Assembly (NCBI GenBank): GCA_013696045.1
Contig: JACCZH010000496.1
Coordinates: 1-5,181 of the forward strand
Reading direction: 5' to 3'
Length of the DNA: 5,181 nucleotides
DNA from: Chloroflexia bacterium
Lineage (GTDB): Bacteria; Chloroflexota; Chloroflexia; Thermomicrobiales; CFX8
Shown here: positions 1 through 4,989 of the stretch, in pieces
Position numbering within the stretch: position 1 is the first letter of the stretch
Layout of the letters: each line of letters starts with the position of its first letter
Notes under the pieces: model-generated
Seen by the model: only the letters and a program-made list of their open reading frames with translations
Told to the model about the DNA's origin: nothing
Database searches by the model: none
Made by a program: the position numbers and the translations under genes

Positions 1-1007
1 TTCAATTCGACCACCGGCGACGGATTGACTGCGAACAGCACGTCGTAGAGCCCGACGATCTGCTCCCAGTCCGTCGCGGCAGGATCAGGCGCCTCCGCAT
101 GCACCGCCGCGATGGCTGCCTGCAGGCTGTATGGGCCGAACCGGCGCGACAGCAGCGCCTGTTCCACCAGCGCCATACCTTCAGCTATGTGGTCGCGGTT
201 CCAGAGCGAGCGGTCCTGATCCTCCAGCAGAACAAGATCGCCCGTCGGTGTGGACCGCGCCTCGCGGCGTGATTCCTGTAGCAACATCAACGCCAGCAGG
301 CCCATCGCTTCGGGCTCAGGGAGCAGCTCGATCAACAGCCGCGCCAGGCGGATGGCCTCGCCCGAGAGATCGGACCTCGTCACCGACTCCCCCGAGGACG
401 CGGAGTACCCCTCGGTAAACACCAGATAAATGACCTGCAGCACAGTGTCCAGCCGTTCCGGCAGGTCGACCGCTGAGGGAACCTGATAGGGGATGCCCGC
501 GTCGCGAATCTTCGCCTTGGCACGCACAATACGCTGCGCCAGTGTCGATGGAGCGGTGAGGAACGAGCTTGCGATCTCCTCGGTCGTCAACCCGCATACC
601 TCGCGCAGCGTCAGCGCCACCCTGGCTTCGGGCGACAGGGCGGGGTTGCAGCACGTAAAAATCAGCCGCAGCCGGTCGTCCTCGATCCCCTCCTCGTCCC
701 AGTCCACATCGTCCGGCGTATCGAGCTGTTCGGCGAGTGCGGCCAGTGACTTGTCGAAGCGTGCCTTGCGCCGCATCCCGTCGATCGCCTTGAACCGCCC
801 GGTCGAAACCAGCCACGCTCTGGGGTTCGCAGGCACTCCATCCCGCCCCCACTGCTGCATCGCCGCCGCGAACGCATCCTGCAACGCGTCCTCGGCCCGG
901 TCAAAATCCCCCAGCAGCCGGATCAGCGTCGCGAACACGCGCCGCGATTCGGTGCGATAGATCTCGTCCACTATCTGGCGTGTCTGTTCGGCTGCGACTT
1001 CGTTCAT
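1..1007 (-). CDS. ECF sigma factor with C-terminal extension (ECF42-type, DUF6596), C-terminus cut by window edge
   Basis: RNA polymerase sigma factor that would direct core enzyme to a small set of promoters. The 335 visible residues contain region 2 at about 16-82 (DFDRAEDALQDAF, then NPRAWLVSTGRFKAIDGMRR at 61-80), and region 4 with its helix-turn-helix at about 125-170 (ALTLREVCGLTTEEIASSFL, then APSTLAQRIVRAKAKIR). From about 185 comes the DUF6596 extension (LQVIYLVFTEGYSASSGE, later GPYSLQAAIAAVHAEAP). This architecture marks the ECF42-like group, about 400 residues long, in which the extension rather than a linked anti-sigma factor is thought to matter for activity. The reading frame is open to the left edge and stops just after SPVVEL, where relatives continue into TPR-like repeats, so roughly 70-80 residues are probably missing. 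The ATG is set by an AGAGGTG ribosome-binding site 8 nt upstream (1016-1022). ECF42 genes usually adjoin DGPF/YCII-type genes; none is visible here, though one could lie left of the window. The family call is firm; the inducing signal is unknown. Confidence 0.93.
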   Translation of the reverse strand, partial: MNEVAAEQTRQIVDEIYRTESRRVFATLIRLLGDFDRAEDALQDAFAAAMQQWGRDGVPANPRAWLVSTGRFKAIDGMRRKARFDKSLAALAEQLDTPDDVDWDEEGIEDDRLRLIFTCCNPALSPEARVALTLREVCGLTTEEIASSFLTAPSTLAQRIVRAKAKIRDAGIPYQVPSAVDLPERLDTVLQVIYLVFTEGYSASSGESVTRSDLSGEAIRLARLLIELLPEPEAMGLLALMLLQESRREARSTPTGDLVLLEDQDRSLWNRDHIAEGMALVEQALLSRRFGPYSLQAAIAAVHAEAPDPAATDWEQIVGLYDVLFAVNPSPVVEL

Positions 1008-1058
1008 TGGCGTTGCACCTCTGATCTGCATCCGCTTACAGCGGTTTACAGGTGGGTT

Positions 1059-1145
1059 GTCATCTCGACCGTCATGCCATCACTTCTACCCCTAGATCGG
1101 TATCTCGATCGCAATGAAGACATGCCAGTCTAGAATCGAGATGAC
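1059..1145. repeat. Three copies of a TCGAGATGAC-like 10-mer upstream of the sigma gene
   Basis: The sequence TCGAGATGAC occurs on the minus strand at 1059-1068 and on the plus strand at 1136-1145. A close variant, TCGAGATACC, lies on the minus strand at 1099-1108. The copies start 40 and 37 bp apart, close to four helical turns. The outer two form an inverted pair, and both continue into ATGACGGTC on opposite strands (1067-1075 and 1141-1149). This looks like operator sites or one large imperfect inverted repeat controlling the sigma gene. No binding protein can be named, and chance is not excluded. Confidence 0.4.
1095..1122 (-). promoter_or_regulatory. Candidate ECF-type promoter for the sigma gene
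   Basis: On the minus strand TGTCTT (1117-1122) is followed after exactly 17 nt by CGATC (1095-1099). The ECF42 promoter consensus, as I recall it and have not checked, is TGTCGA at -35 and CG(A/T)C at -10. The match is therefore partial (4 of 6 at -35). It points at the sigma gene, whose start codon is about 88 nt downstream of the -10, and would imply autoregulation. It overlaps the repeat cluster. Confidence 0.22.
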
Positions 1146-1177
1146 GGTCACCAGGAAATACCCTGGAAAGCATGCGT

Positions 1178-1447
1178 TCATGTGCCAAATCGTTGAGCGG
1201 AGCGTTCCTTCGCTCTAGCAGCTTCGTCCTCCCGGTTCTTCGGGGCTGCGCTCGTTTCGAGCGAGATGAGCAGGCGCTCCGAGATCCGGGCAATGTCGTT
1301 GACGGCCGCGCTAAAGGCTGCCTCGTTCGCCATGGATGGCTTGTAGAAGCCGCTGATCTTCCTGACGAACTGCAGCGACGCGGCCAGAATCTCTTCGTCG
1401 GTCGCCGCTGGTTGAAAGTTGAAAAGCGTCCTGATGTTTCTGCACAT
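1178..1447 (-). CDS. DUF2277 family protein
   Basis: Small cytoplasmic protein of 89 residues with no known function. It shows the family signature throughout: N-terminal MCRNIRTLFNF (1-11), PAATDEEI (13-20), QFVRKISGFYKPS (26-38), NEAAFSAAVNDIA (41-53) and a basic/acidic helical tail ending in RFGT. The length is full for the family and the ends are intact. No signal peptide or membrane segment is visible, and the tail is probably helical. The ATG is fixed by a strong GGAGGTG ribosome-binding site (1455-1461) with a 7-nt spacer and by the family's invariant MCRN start. It is transcribed divergently from the MFS exporter across 139 bp, and points toward the sigma gene 170 bp downstream. Just after its stop, CCAGG-6 nt-CCTGG (1151-1166) could form a small hairpin, but no T-run follows. 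A plus-strand reading frame over the same DNA is a shadow. Confidence 0.93.
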   Translation of the reverse strand: MCRNIRTLFNFQPAATDEEILAASLQFVRKISGFYKPSMANEAAFSAAVNDIARISERLLISLETSAAPKNREDEAARAKERSAQRFGT

Positions 1448-1517
1448 TCCGTTTCACCTCCAGACGGGGTATTCAACCATGTCGGGACGACTGTCGCTGC
1501 CGCCTGTTCGCGCGATG

Positions 1518-1526
1518 TAGTATAGT
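1518..1526. promoter_or_regulatory. AT-rich -10-like element in the divergent DUF2277/MFS region
   Basis: TAGTATAGT is the only AT-rich patch in the 139-bp gap. It reads as TAGTAT or TATAGT on the plus strand toward the MFS gene, and as TATACT on the minus strand toward DUF2277, so one element could serve as -10 for either or both. I see no convincing -35 hexamer 16-18 nt away on either side, so orientation is uncertain. The predicted leaders would be about 55-65 nt. Confidence 0.3.
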
Positions 1527-1586
1527 CGCCGCCGCGCACCGCACAGTTGGGCAACACTGGCCCGTCGACGTCCTGCCGGAGGGTTG

Positions 1587-2894
1587 ATGTTTTCCATCCT
1601 GCGCAACCGTGATTTCGGTCTGCTCTGGCTGGCCGGGCTCGTCTCATATGCCGGCGACTTTGCGTTGATTGTCGCCCTGCCGCTCCACGTGTACAGCCTG
1701 ACCGGGTCGGCCACTGCAACCGCCGCAGCTTTTGCCGCCAGCTTCCTGCCGGGTGTGTTGTTTGGGTCGATCGCCGGGGTGTTCGTGGATCGCTGGGATC
1801 GCAAGCGGACGATGGTTGTGACGCACCTTTTGCGGGCAATCATCCTGCTGCCACTGCTGCTCGCTCCGAACAGCCTTGGTCTTCTATACGCGGTTGCGGC
1901 GGCCCAGGGTGCAAATGGGCTCTTTTTCTCGCCCGCCGAGAGCGCGCTTCTGCCCACCCTGGTTGGCAAAGATCGCCTGGTGGCTGCCAACGCGATGAAT
2001 GCTCTTAATGACAATTTCGGCCGCCTGATCGGCCCGGCGGTGGGGGCGTTGCTCTATTCCAGAACCGGGATTGCCGGCGTCGCGCTTGTCGATGCCGCGA
2101 CCTACGTCGGCTCTGCACTGCTCATTGGATTGATCGCCACCGATGCGCGCCCCGCACGAGATGAGGACACAGTAATTGACGGCTCGCCTTTGAAACGCAT
2201 GGTGTCTGACTGGCGGGCCGGTTTGCGAGTCGTGCGGGATGACCGTTCGCTGAGCGTTCTGTTTGCGACGTCCTCGTTGGGCAATGTCGCCGAGGGTGTC
2301 TTCCTGACGCTGGGCCTGGCGCCGCTGGTGCTCGACGTGCTGGGTGGGACGCCCGCCCAGGTGGGCTGGCTTGGGACCGCGCAGGCTGTCGGAGGGCTGA
2401 TCGCCGGCGTGTCACTCGTGCGCATCGGGCAGCGTCTGACGATGCGCTGGCTGGTCGGCGGTGGGCTGGTTGGGCTCGGACTGGCTGATTTCGCGGCCTT
2501 CAATGCCCATCGCCTTGCTGCTCCGGGCACTCCAGCCGTTGCCGTGGCAATGGGCTGGATGGGCCTGGCCGGTTTCCCGGTCGTCGCGGGAGGCGCGGGC
2601 AGGCAGGCACTGGTCCAGACGCGGGCCCCCGATGCCTACCGGGGGCGTGTCTTCGGCGCCCTTAGCGCTGTCCGGGGTGTCGCGATGCTGATCGGCCTGG
2701 GGGTCGGCGGCGTGCTGGGCGACGCCATCGGCATCGTCCCGGTACTTAGCGCCAGCGCAGTGCTACGGGCCCTCGCGGGTGTGCTTGCCCTGACGCTATT
2801 ACCGCGGAACGAATCGACCCCTGGAGGCTCAGATCCGCTCGCGAGGGAGGCGCCGACGGTTGGGCCAACCGAAGCAGCCAAGAGAAAAGGCTAG
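1587..2894 (+). CDS. MFS exporter, EntS-like (MFS_3) family
   Basis: Inner-membrane secondary transporter of 435 residues, probably a proton-driven drug or metabolite exporter; the substrate cannot be read from sequence. The N-terminus MFSILRNRDFGLLWLAG and following GDFALIVALPLHVYSLTGS (23-41) are typical of the MFS_3 branch. MFS motif A lies in the loop after TM2 (GVFVDRWDRKRTM, about 64-76). Hydrophobic segments fall near 11-33, 44-66, 80-93, 97-117, 146-159, 162-183, 223-247, 256-279, 286-306, 314-338, 360-380 and 384-405. A hydrophilic central loop spans 185-220 (ARPARDEDTVIDGS onward), and a charged cytoplasmic tail follows 405. I chose ATG 1587 over the adjacent in-frame TTG 1584: GGAGG at 1578-1582 leaves a short 4-nt spacer to ATG and almost none to TTG, and relatives start at MF. 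The frame is intact. It is a single-gene unit, convergent with the two-TM gene at 3188-3487. No T-run terminator is visible after the stop. Confidence 0.92.
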   Translation: MFSILRNRDFGLLWLAGLVSYAGDFALIVALPLHVYSLTGSATATAAAFAASFLPGVLFGSIAGVFVDRWDRKRTMVVTHLLRAIILLPLLLAPNSLGLLYAVAAAQGANGLFFSPAESALLPTLVGKDRLVAANAMNALNDNFGRLIGPAVGALLYSRTGIAGVALVDAATYVGSALLIGLIATDARPARDEDTVIDGSPLKRMVSDWRAGLRVVRDDRSLSVLFATSSLGNVAEGVFLTLGLAPLVLDVLGGTPAQVGWLGTAQAVGGLIAGVSLVRIGQRLTMRWLVGGGLVGLGLADFAAFNAHRLAAPGTPAVAVAMGWMGLAGFPVVAGGAGRQALVQTRAPDAYRGRVFGALSAVRGVAMLIGLGVGGVLGDAIGIVPVLSASAVLRALAGVLALTLLPRNESTPGGSDPLAREAPTVGPTEAAKRKG

Positions 2895-2917
2895 TCGGGC
2901 GCAACCCACACACCCCG

Positions 2918-3031
2918 TCACCGGCTCATCAAACGGTAGTGCCGCACGCCAAGTGGAGCGAACACGGTGAGCAGGACCGGATGCTCTGCCGGGGCATCGG
3001 AAGATCGTCGTAGGTGACGTCCAGGAGACAT
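2918..3031 (-). other. 37-codon ORF, possible small protein or gene remnant
   Basis: An ATG-to-TGA frame encoding 37 residues whose second half, PVLLTVFAPLGVRHYRL, has protein-like composition and high GC at third positions. I do not recognise it. The ribosome-binding site is poor (GGGG about 10 nt upstream of the ATG). It lies about 50 nt downstream of the ECF-like promoter candidate at 3084-3110. It could be a real small protein, the decayed end of a larger gene, or noise; noise is the most likely. Confidence 0.12.
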
Positions 3032-3083
3032 GGACCGCGTTCCCCGACCCTACTACCAGGTCGAACAGCTTCGACACTAGATA

Positions 3084-3110
3084 GTCGCTCGATGATGCCC
3101 AAAATCGACA
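3084..3110 (-). promoter_or_regulatory. Candidate ECF42-type promoter inside the convergent gap
   Basis: On the minus strand TGTCGA (3105-3110) is followed by a 17-nt spacer and CGAC (3084-3087). This equals the ECF42 consensus as I recall it, TGTCGA and CG(A/T)C; the recollection is unverified. A second TGTCGA lies downstream at 3071-3076 without a matching -10. Transcription would begin near 3077 and run left through the 37-codon ORF and antisense to the end of the MFS gene. The match could be chance. Confidence 0.3.
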
Positions 3111-3187
3111 GGGGAAACCACCGGGTTTGAAAAATTGCACGTTTGGAGGTTTCAGGCGAGATGGCCGGCCAATCGCAGGTTCGAGAC

Positions 3188-3487
3188 CTATTTCAGCATG
3201 AATTCCGCGTCGAAGTGGCGCCACATCAACCATTTCAAGAACCCGCCGGCGCTGAGCAGCAGCACGGCCAGGCCGGTGAGCCAGAGTCCCAGCACCATCT
3301 GGAACGGTCCGCCACCAAAGTTGGAGTATGGGTAGGGCCCCTGGATGATCCAGATGTAGCGATTGTAGTCAGCGTGAATCCACCAATAAAGGGCAAACGG
3401 CGAGAACGCGGCAATCACCCCAAGTCCGATGAGCAGAGACGAGATGAAATCAAGCAGCAGCGTGCCGAGACGAACCTGCACCGTCAT
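3188..3487 (-). CDS. Small two-TM membrane protein, family not recognised
   Basis: Protein of 99 residues that I cannot assign to a family. Two hydrophobic segments are plain: about 9-36 (GTLLLDFISSLLIGLG then IAAFSPFALYWW) and about 63-88 (FQMVLGLWLTGLAVLLLSAG then KWLM). The loop between them, 37-61, is unusually rich in aromatic residues, glycine and proline (HADYNRYIWIIQGPYPYSNF). Positive residues sit at both ends (R6; K85, R90), which predicts both termini in the cytoplasm and the aromatic loop outside. The ATG follows AGGGAGA with a 9-nt spacer, and the third codon position is G/C-rich, supporting a real gene. The overlapping plus-strand frame 3143-3496 is hydrophilic and lacks such support. 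It is convergent with the MFS gene and divergent from the SnoaL-like gene across 205 bp. A role as a small transport or membrane accessory subunit is possible but unsupported. Confidence 0.82.
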   Translation of the reverse strand: MTVQVRLGTLLLDFISSLLIGLGVIAAFSPFALYWWIHADYNRYIWIIQGPYPYSNFGGGPFQMVLGLWLTGLAVLLLSAGGFLKWLMWRHFDAEFMLK

Positions 3488-3626
3488 GATTCTTAATCTC
3501 CCTATGTGAAGACGGATTCATACCTGTTCTTGAGCCATTCACCGCGCAATAGTTATGGCGGCCAGCAGGTGGTGGATCGGTGAGGCAGGCTCTTGCCTTC
3601 TCGATGGACCTGCGCGAGGATGGACG

Positions 3627-3655
3627 TTGTTGCTTTTTCGTTTACGAATTATATA
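3627..3655 (+). promoter_or_regulatory. Sigma70-like promoter for the SnoaL-GNAT pair
   Basis: TTGTTG (3627-3632), a 17-nt spacer and TATATA (3650-3655) sit in the most AT-rich stretch of the window. Transcription would start near 3662, giving a leader of about 30 nt to ATG 3693. The promoter lies inside the upstream extension of the open frame (3555-3692), which argues that this extension is not translated. Confidence 0.6.
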
Positions 3656-3692
3656 CCAAAAGGCTTCCGAATCATTGAACGTAAGGATGGAT

Positions 3693-4100
3693 ATGGACGG
3701 CCAGAGATATGAGGATCCGCAGGCGGTGCTGGAGCGCATGCACAGGGCGCTGAACGCGCGCGATCTTGACGCGTATATTGCCTGCTTCGCGCCAGATTAC
3801 CGCAGCGAACAGCCTATTCATCCCGATTGGGCGTATACGGGCACAGACCAGCTGCGTTGGAACTGGACGGCGATCTTCGAGAATGTGCCCGATTTTTCGG
3901 CGGAACTGTTGCGGTCGGTGATCGACGGTGACACGTTCTGGTCGGAGTGGCGCTGGACAGGATCTCAGCCGGACGGCAGACCGATGACGATTGTGGGCAT
4001 GATCGTGATGGGCGTCAAGAACGACAAGATCGCGTGGGGACGGATCTATATGGAATCAGAAGTCCAGCTGGACTCGGGTTCAACCGAGTTCGTCGCGTGA
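3693..4100 (+). CDS. SnoaL-like / NTF2-fold protein
   Basis: Cytoplasmic protein of 135 residues in the SnoaL-like branch of the NTF2 superfamily, which includes polyketide cyclases, isomerases, hydratases and many uncharacterised proteins. Typical features are the N-terminal helix with LNARDLDAYIACFAPDY (20-36), a YTGTDQLR.NW turn (48-58), and the strand series FSAELLRSVIDGDTFWSEW, MTIVGMIVMGVKNDKIAW and GRIYMES. Length is normal for a single domain. The open frame extends upstream to 3555, but ATG 3693 is preferred: AAGG (3683-3686) lies 6 nt upstream, the domain starts right after it, and a promoter falls within the extension. ATG 3687 is in frame but leaves no room for the ribosome-binding site. 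The stop overlaps the start of the GNAT gene (GTGA, 4097-4100). Enzyme activity and substrate are unknown; the wide aromatic content (W46, W56, W58, W83, W86, W88) suggests a pocket for a hydrophobic ligand. Confidence 0.88.
   Translation: MDGQRYEDPQAVLERMHRALNARDLDAYIACFAPDYRSEQPIHPDWAYTGTDQLRWNWTAIFENVPDFSAELLRSVIDGDTFWSEWRWTGSQPDGRPMTIVGMIVMGVKNDKIAWGRIYMESEVQLDSGSTEFVA
4072..4089 (+). other. Hairpin at the SnoaL/GNAT junction
   Basis: ACTCGG (4072-4077) and CCGAGT (4084-4089) can pair around a 6-nt loop GTTCAA, ending 7 nt before the GNAT GTG start. It occupies the place where a ribosome-binding site for the GNAT gene would sit, and no good one is visible. Folding here could make GNAT translation depend on ribosomes finishing the upstream gene. 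It lies inside coding sequence, so it may be incidental. Confidence 0.35.
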
Positions 4101-4879
4101 GTGTCGTTGACAACTACAAACGGCAGGATGTGCTGCGTGCGGTCAGAGCGGTTCTTGCAGAAGACTGTGCCTGCGCGGAAGACGCATTTCTGAAGGATGG
4201 CGTGTCGATTGTTGATTGGGAGGAACGTCCAGGCCGGCGACGTTTCCCGCTGCCATCACAGACGTTGTTGGTGGTGACAATGGGCGCGGGGGTTGTCGTG
4301 GCGTCGCATCCCGAGCGGTCCGCCTGGCTGAGAGAGACTCTTCAGGGTCTCGAACGCGACGTCGCATTTGCGGCTTCGACGATCGCGAGCCTGGCGCAGT
4401 ATGTTAATCGAGATGGGCAGGAGCTCTTCGGTCCATACCCCAAATATGTCTGTTCAAGGGAGAGTTTCAAGCCCGCTGATGTTCCCGACGACATTCAGAT
4501 CAGCATGGTCGAACGAGAGGGCATGAGCGATCTCTATCGCCATGCCGGCTTCAGGCATGCGTTGCAGTATCGCATGGATGACCCCAGACCGGACATGGTC
4601 GCGACTGTGGCAACTCGCGGCGGCGAGATTGTGGGTATCGCGGGAGCAGACTCGACATGCGAGACGATGTGGGAGCTCGGTATCGATGTGGTCGGCGCGG
4701 CGCGTGGGAAGGGGATTGGCCGGGCGCTGGTGAGCGTTTTGACGGAGACAGTGCTGGAAAGAGGTCGAGTGCCCCATTACTCGGCGGCGATCTCGAACAT
4801 CCGCTCCCGTAATGTCGCGGTTAGCCTGGGCTACTGGCCGGCGTGGACCGAGTTGTATGTGCAGGACCGGACATCGTGA
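4097..4879 (+). CDS. GNAT family N-acetyltransferase
   Basis: Protein of 260 residues that would transfer an acetyl group from acetyl-CoA to an amine; the substrate is unknown. The GNAT core is C-terminal. MWELGIDVVGAARGKGIGRA (191-210) is motif A with the acetyl-CoA pyrophosphate-binding R-G-K-G-I-G, followed by a helix VSVLTETVLERG (212-223) and motif B NIRSRNVAVSLGYWPAW (234-250). EIVGIAGAD (177-185) is the preceding strand pair. Residues 1-135 form a distinct N-terminal part (AEDCACAEDAFL at 21-32; RRRFPLPSQTLLVVTMGAGVVV at 47-68 in outline), seen in a group of long GNAT proteins but not assigned a role. The start is GTG, sharing GTGA with the upstream stop; the frame is open back to 3947, but that part is the shadow of the SnoaL gene. 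No strong ribosome-binding site is visible, consistent with translational coupling. Confidence 0.9.
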   Translation: MSVVDNYKRQDVLRAVRAVLAEDCACAEDAFLKDGVSIVDWEERPGRRRFPLPSQTLLVVTMGAGVVVASHPERSAWLRETLQGLERDVAFAASTIASLAQYVNRDGQELFGPYPKYVCSRESFKPADVPDDIQISMVEREGMSDLYRHAGFRHALQYRMDDPRPDMVATVATRGGEIVGIAGADSTCETMWELGIDVVGAARGKGIGRALVSVLTETVLERGRVPHYSAAISNIRSRNVAVSLGYWPAWTELYVQDRTS

Positions 4880-4904
4880 GTTCGACTTTAGGTTTTCAAC
4901 CTCG

Positions 4905-4934
4905 TTAGCAGCCTGCGTGTTCCTGTGATACAGT
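4905..4934 (+). promoter_or_regulatory. Weak promoter candidate for the ABC-2 permease
   Basis: TTAGCA (4905-4910), an 18-nt spacer and TACAGT (4929-4934) lie about 55 nt before the permease start. Both hexamers are poor matches to the sigma70 consensus. Just upstream, AGGTT-TTC-AACCT (4890-4902) can form a small hairpin after the GNAT stop, without a T-run. The 110-bp gap makes a separate promoter plausible, but read-through from the GNAT gene is not excluded. Confidence 0.25.
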
Positions 4935-4989
4935 AGGCGGCCTTGTCCGCGAGATGTGAAGTTACTAGCCGCGTCCGGCGGGGGGAACA

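Larger units (their letters stand above)
2895..3187. other. Convergent intergenic region, 293 bp, no confident gene
   Basis: This lies between two genes that converge, so transcription terminators would be expected. None is clear. Hairpin-forming pieces are AAACC-ACCG-GGTTT (3116-3129) and the perfect palindrome TGGCCGGCCA (3162-3171). A T5 run follows the palindrome on the minus strand (complement of about 3131-3135), but no strong stem sits directly before it. On the minus strand the region holds an ECF-like promoter candidate and a 37-codon ORF, listed separately. A longer minus-strand open frame covering the gap (2829-3233) runs antisense into both flanking genes and is not credible. Confidence 0.6.

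Noticed and set aside
131..960. Several open frames on both strands (131-418 plus, 493-960 plus, 316-852 and 662-904 minus)
   Set aside because: All are shadows of the sigma factor, whose own frame is continuous from 1007 to the left edge with clear family motifs. Their translations are low-complexity, rich in R, S, P and A.
1151..1166. CCAGG/CCTGG hairpin as a terminator for DUF2277
   Set aside because: The stem is only 5 bp and no T-run follows on the minus strand.
1584..1586. TTG start codon for the MFS gene
   Set aside because: It directly abuts the GGAGGG ribosome-binding site, leaving no spacer; ATG 1587 matches the family start.
1072..2014. Minus-strand frames 1072-1839 and 1454-2014, and plus-strand frame 1172-1525
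   Set aside because: They run antisense to the DUF2277 or MFS genes, have no domain-like content, and lose to frames with family signatures and good ribosome-binding sites.
3162..3171. Palindrome TGGCCGGCCA as a regulatory site or terminator
   Set aside because: Such GC palindromes are common by chance in GC-rich DNA, and it is not next to a start codon or followed directly by a T-run.
2829..3233. 134-codon minus-strand frame across the convergent gap
   Set aside because: It overlaps the ends of both flanking genes, and its translation shows no domain or consistent composition.
3143..3496. 117-codon plus-strand frame opposite the two-TM gene
   Set aside because: It is Q/E/R-rich with no recognisable domain, whereas the minus strand gives two clean TM segments with a ribosome-binding site.
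3555..3692. N-terminal extension of the SnoaL-like protein
   Set aside because: A sigma70-like promoter lies inside it, the translated extension is not domain-like, and AAGG is properly spaced to ATG 3693.
4072..4089. Resemblance of the GTTCAA hairpin to a tRNA T-arm
   Set aside because: The loop has six rather than seven bases and no acceptor, D or anticodon stems surround it.
3947..4096. Upstream part of the GNAT open frame
   Set aside because: It lies wholly inside the SnoaL-like gene in another frame; the GTG at 4097 overlapping the stop is the natural start.
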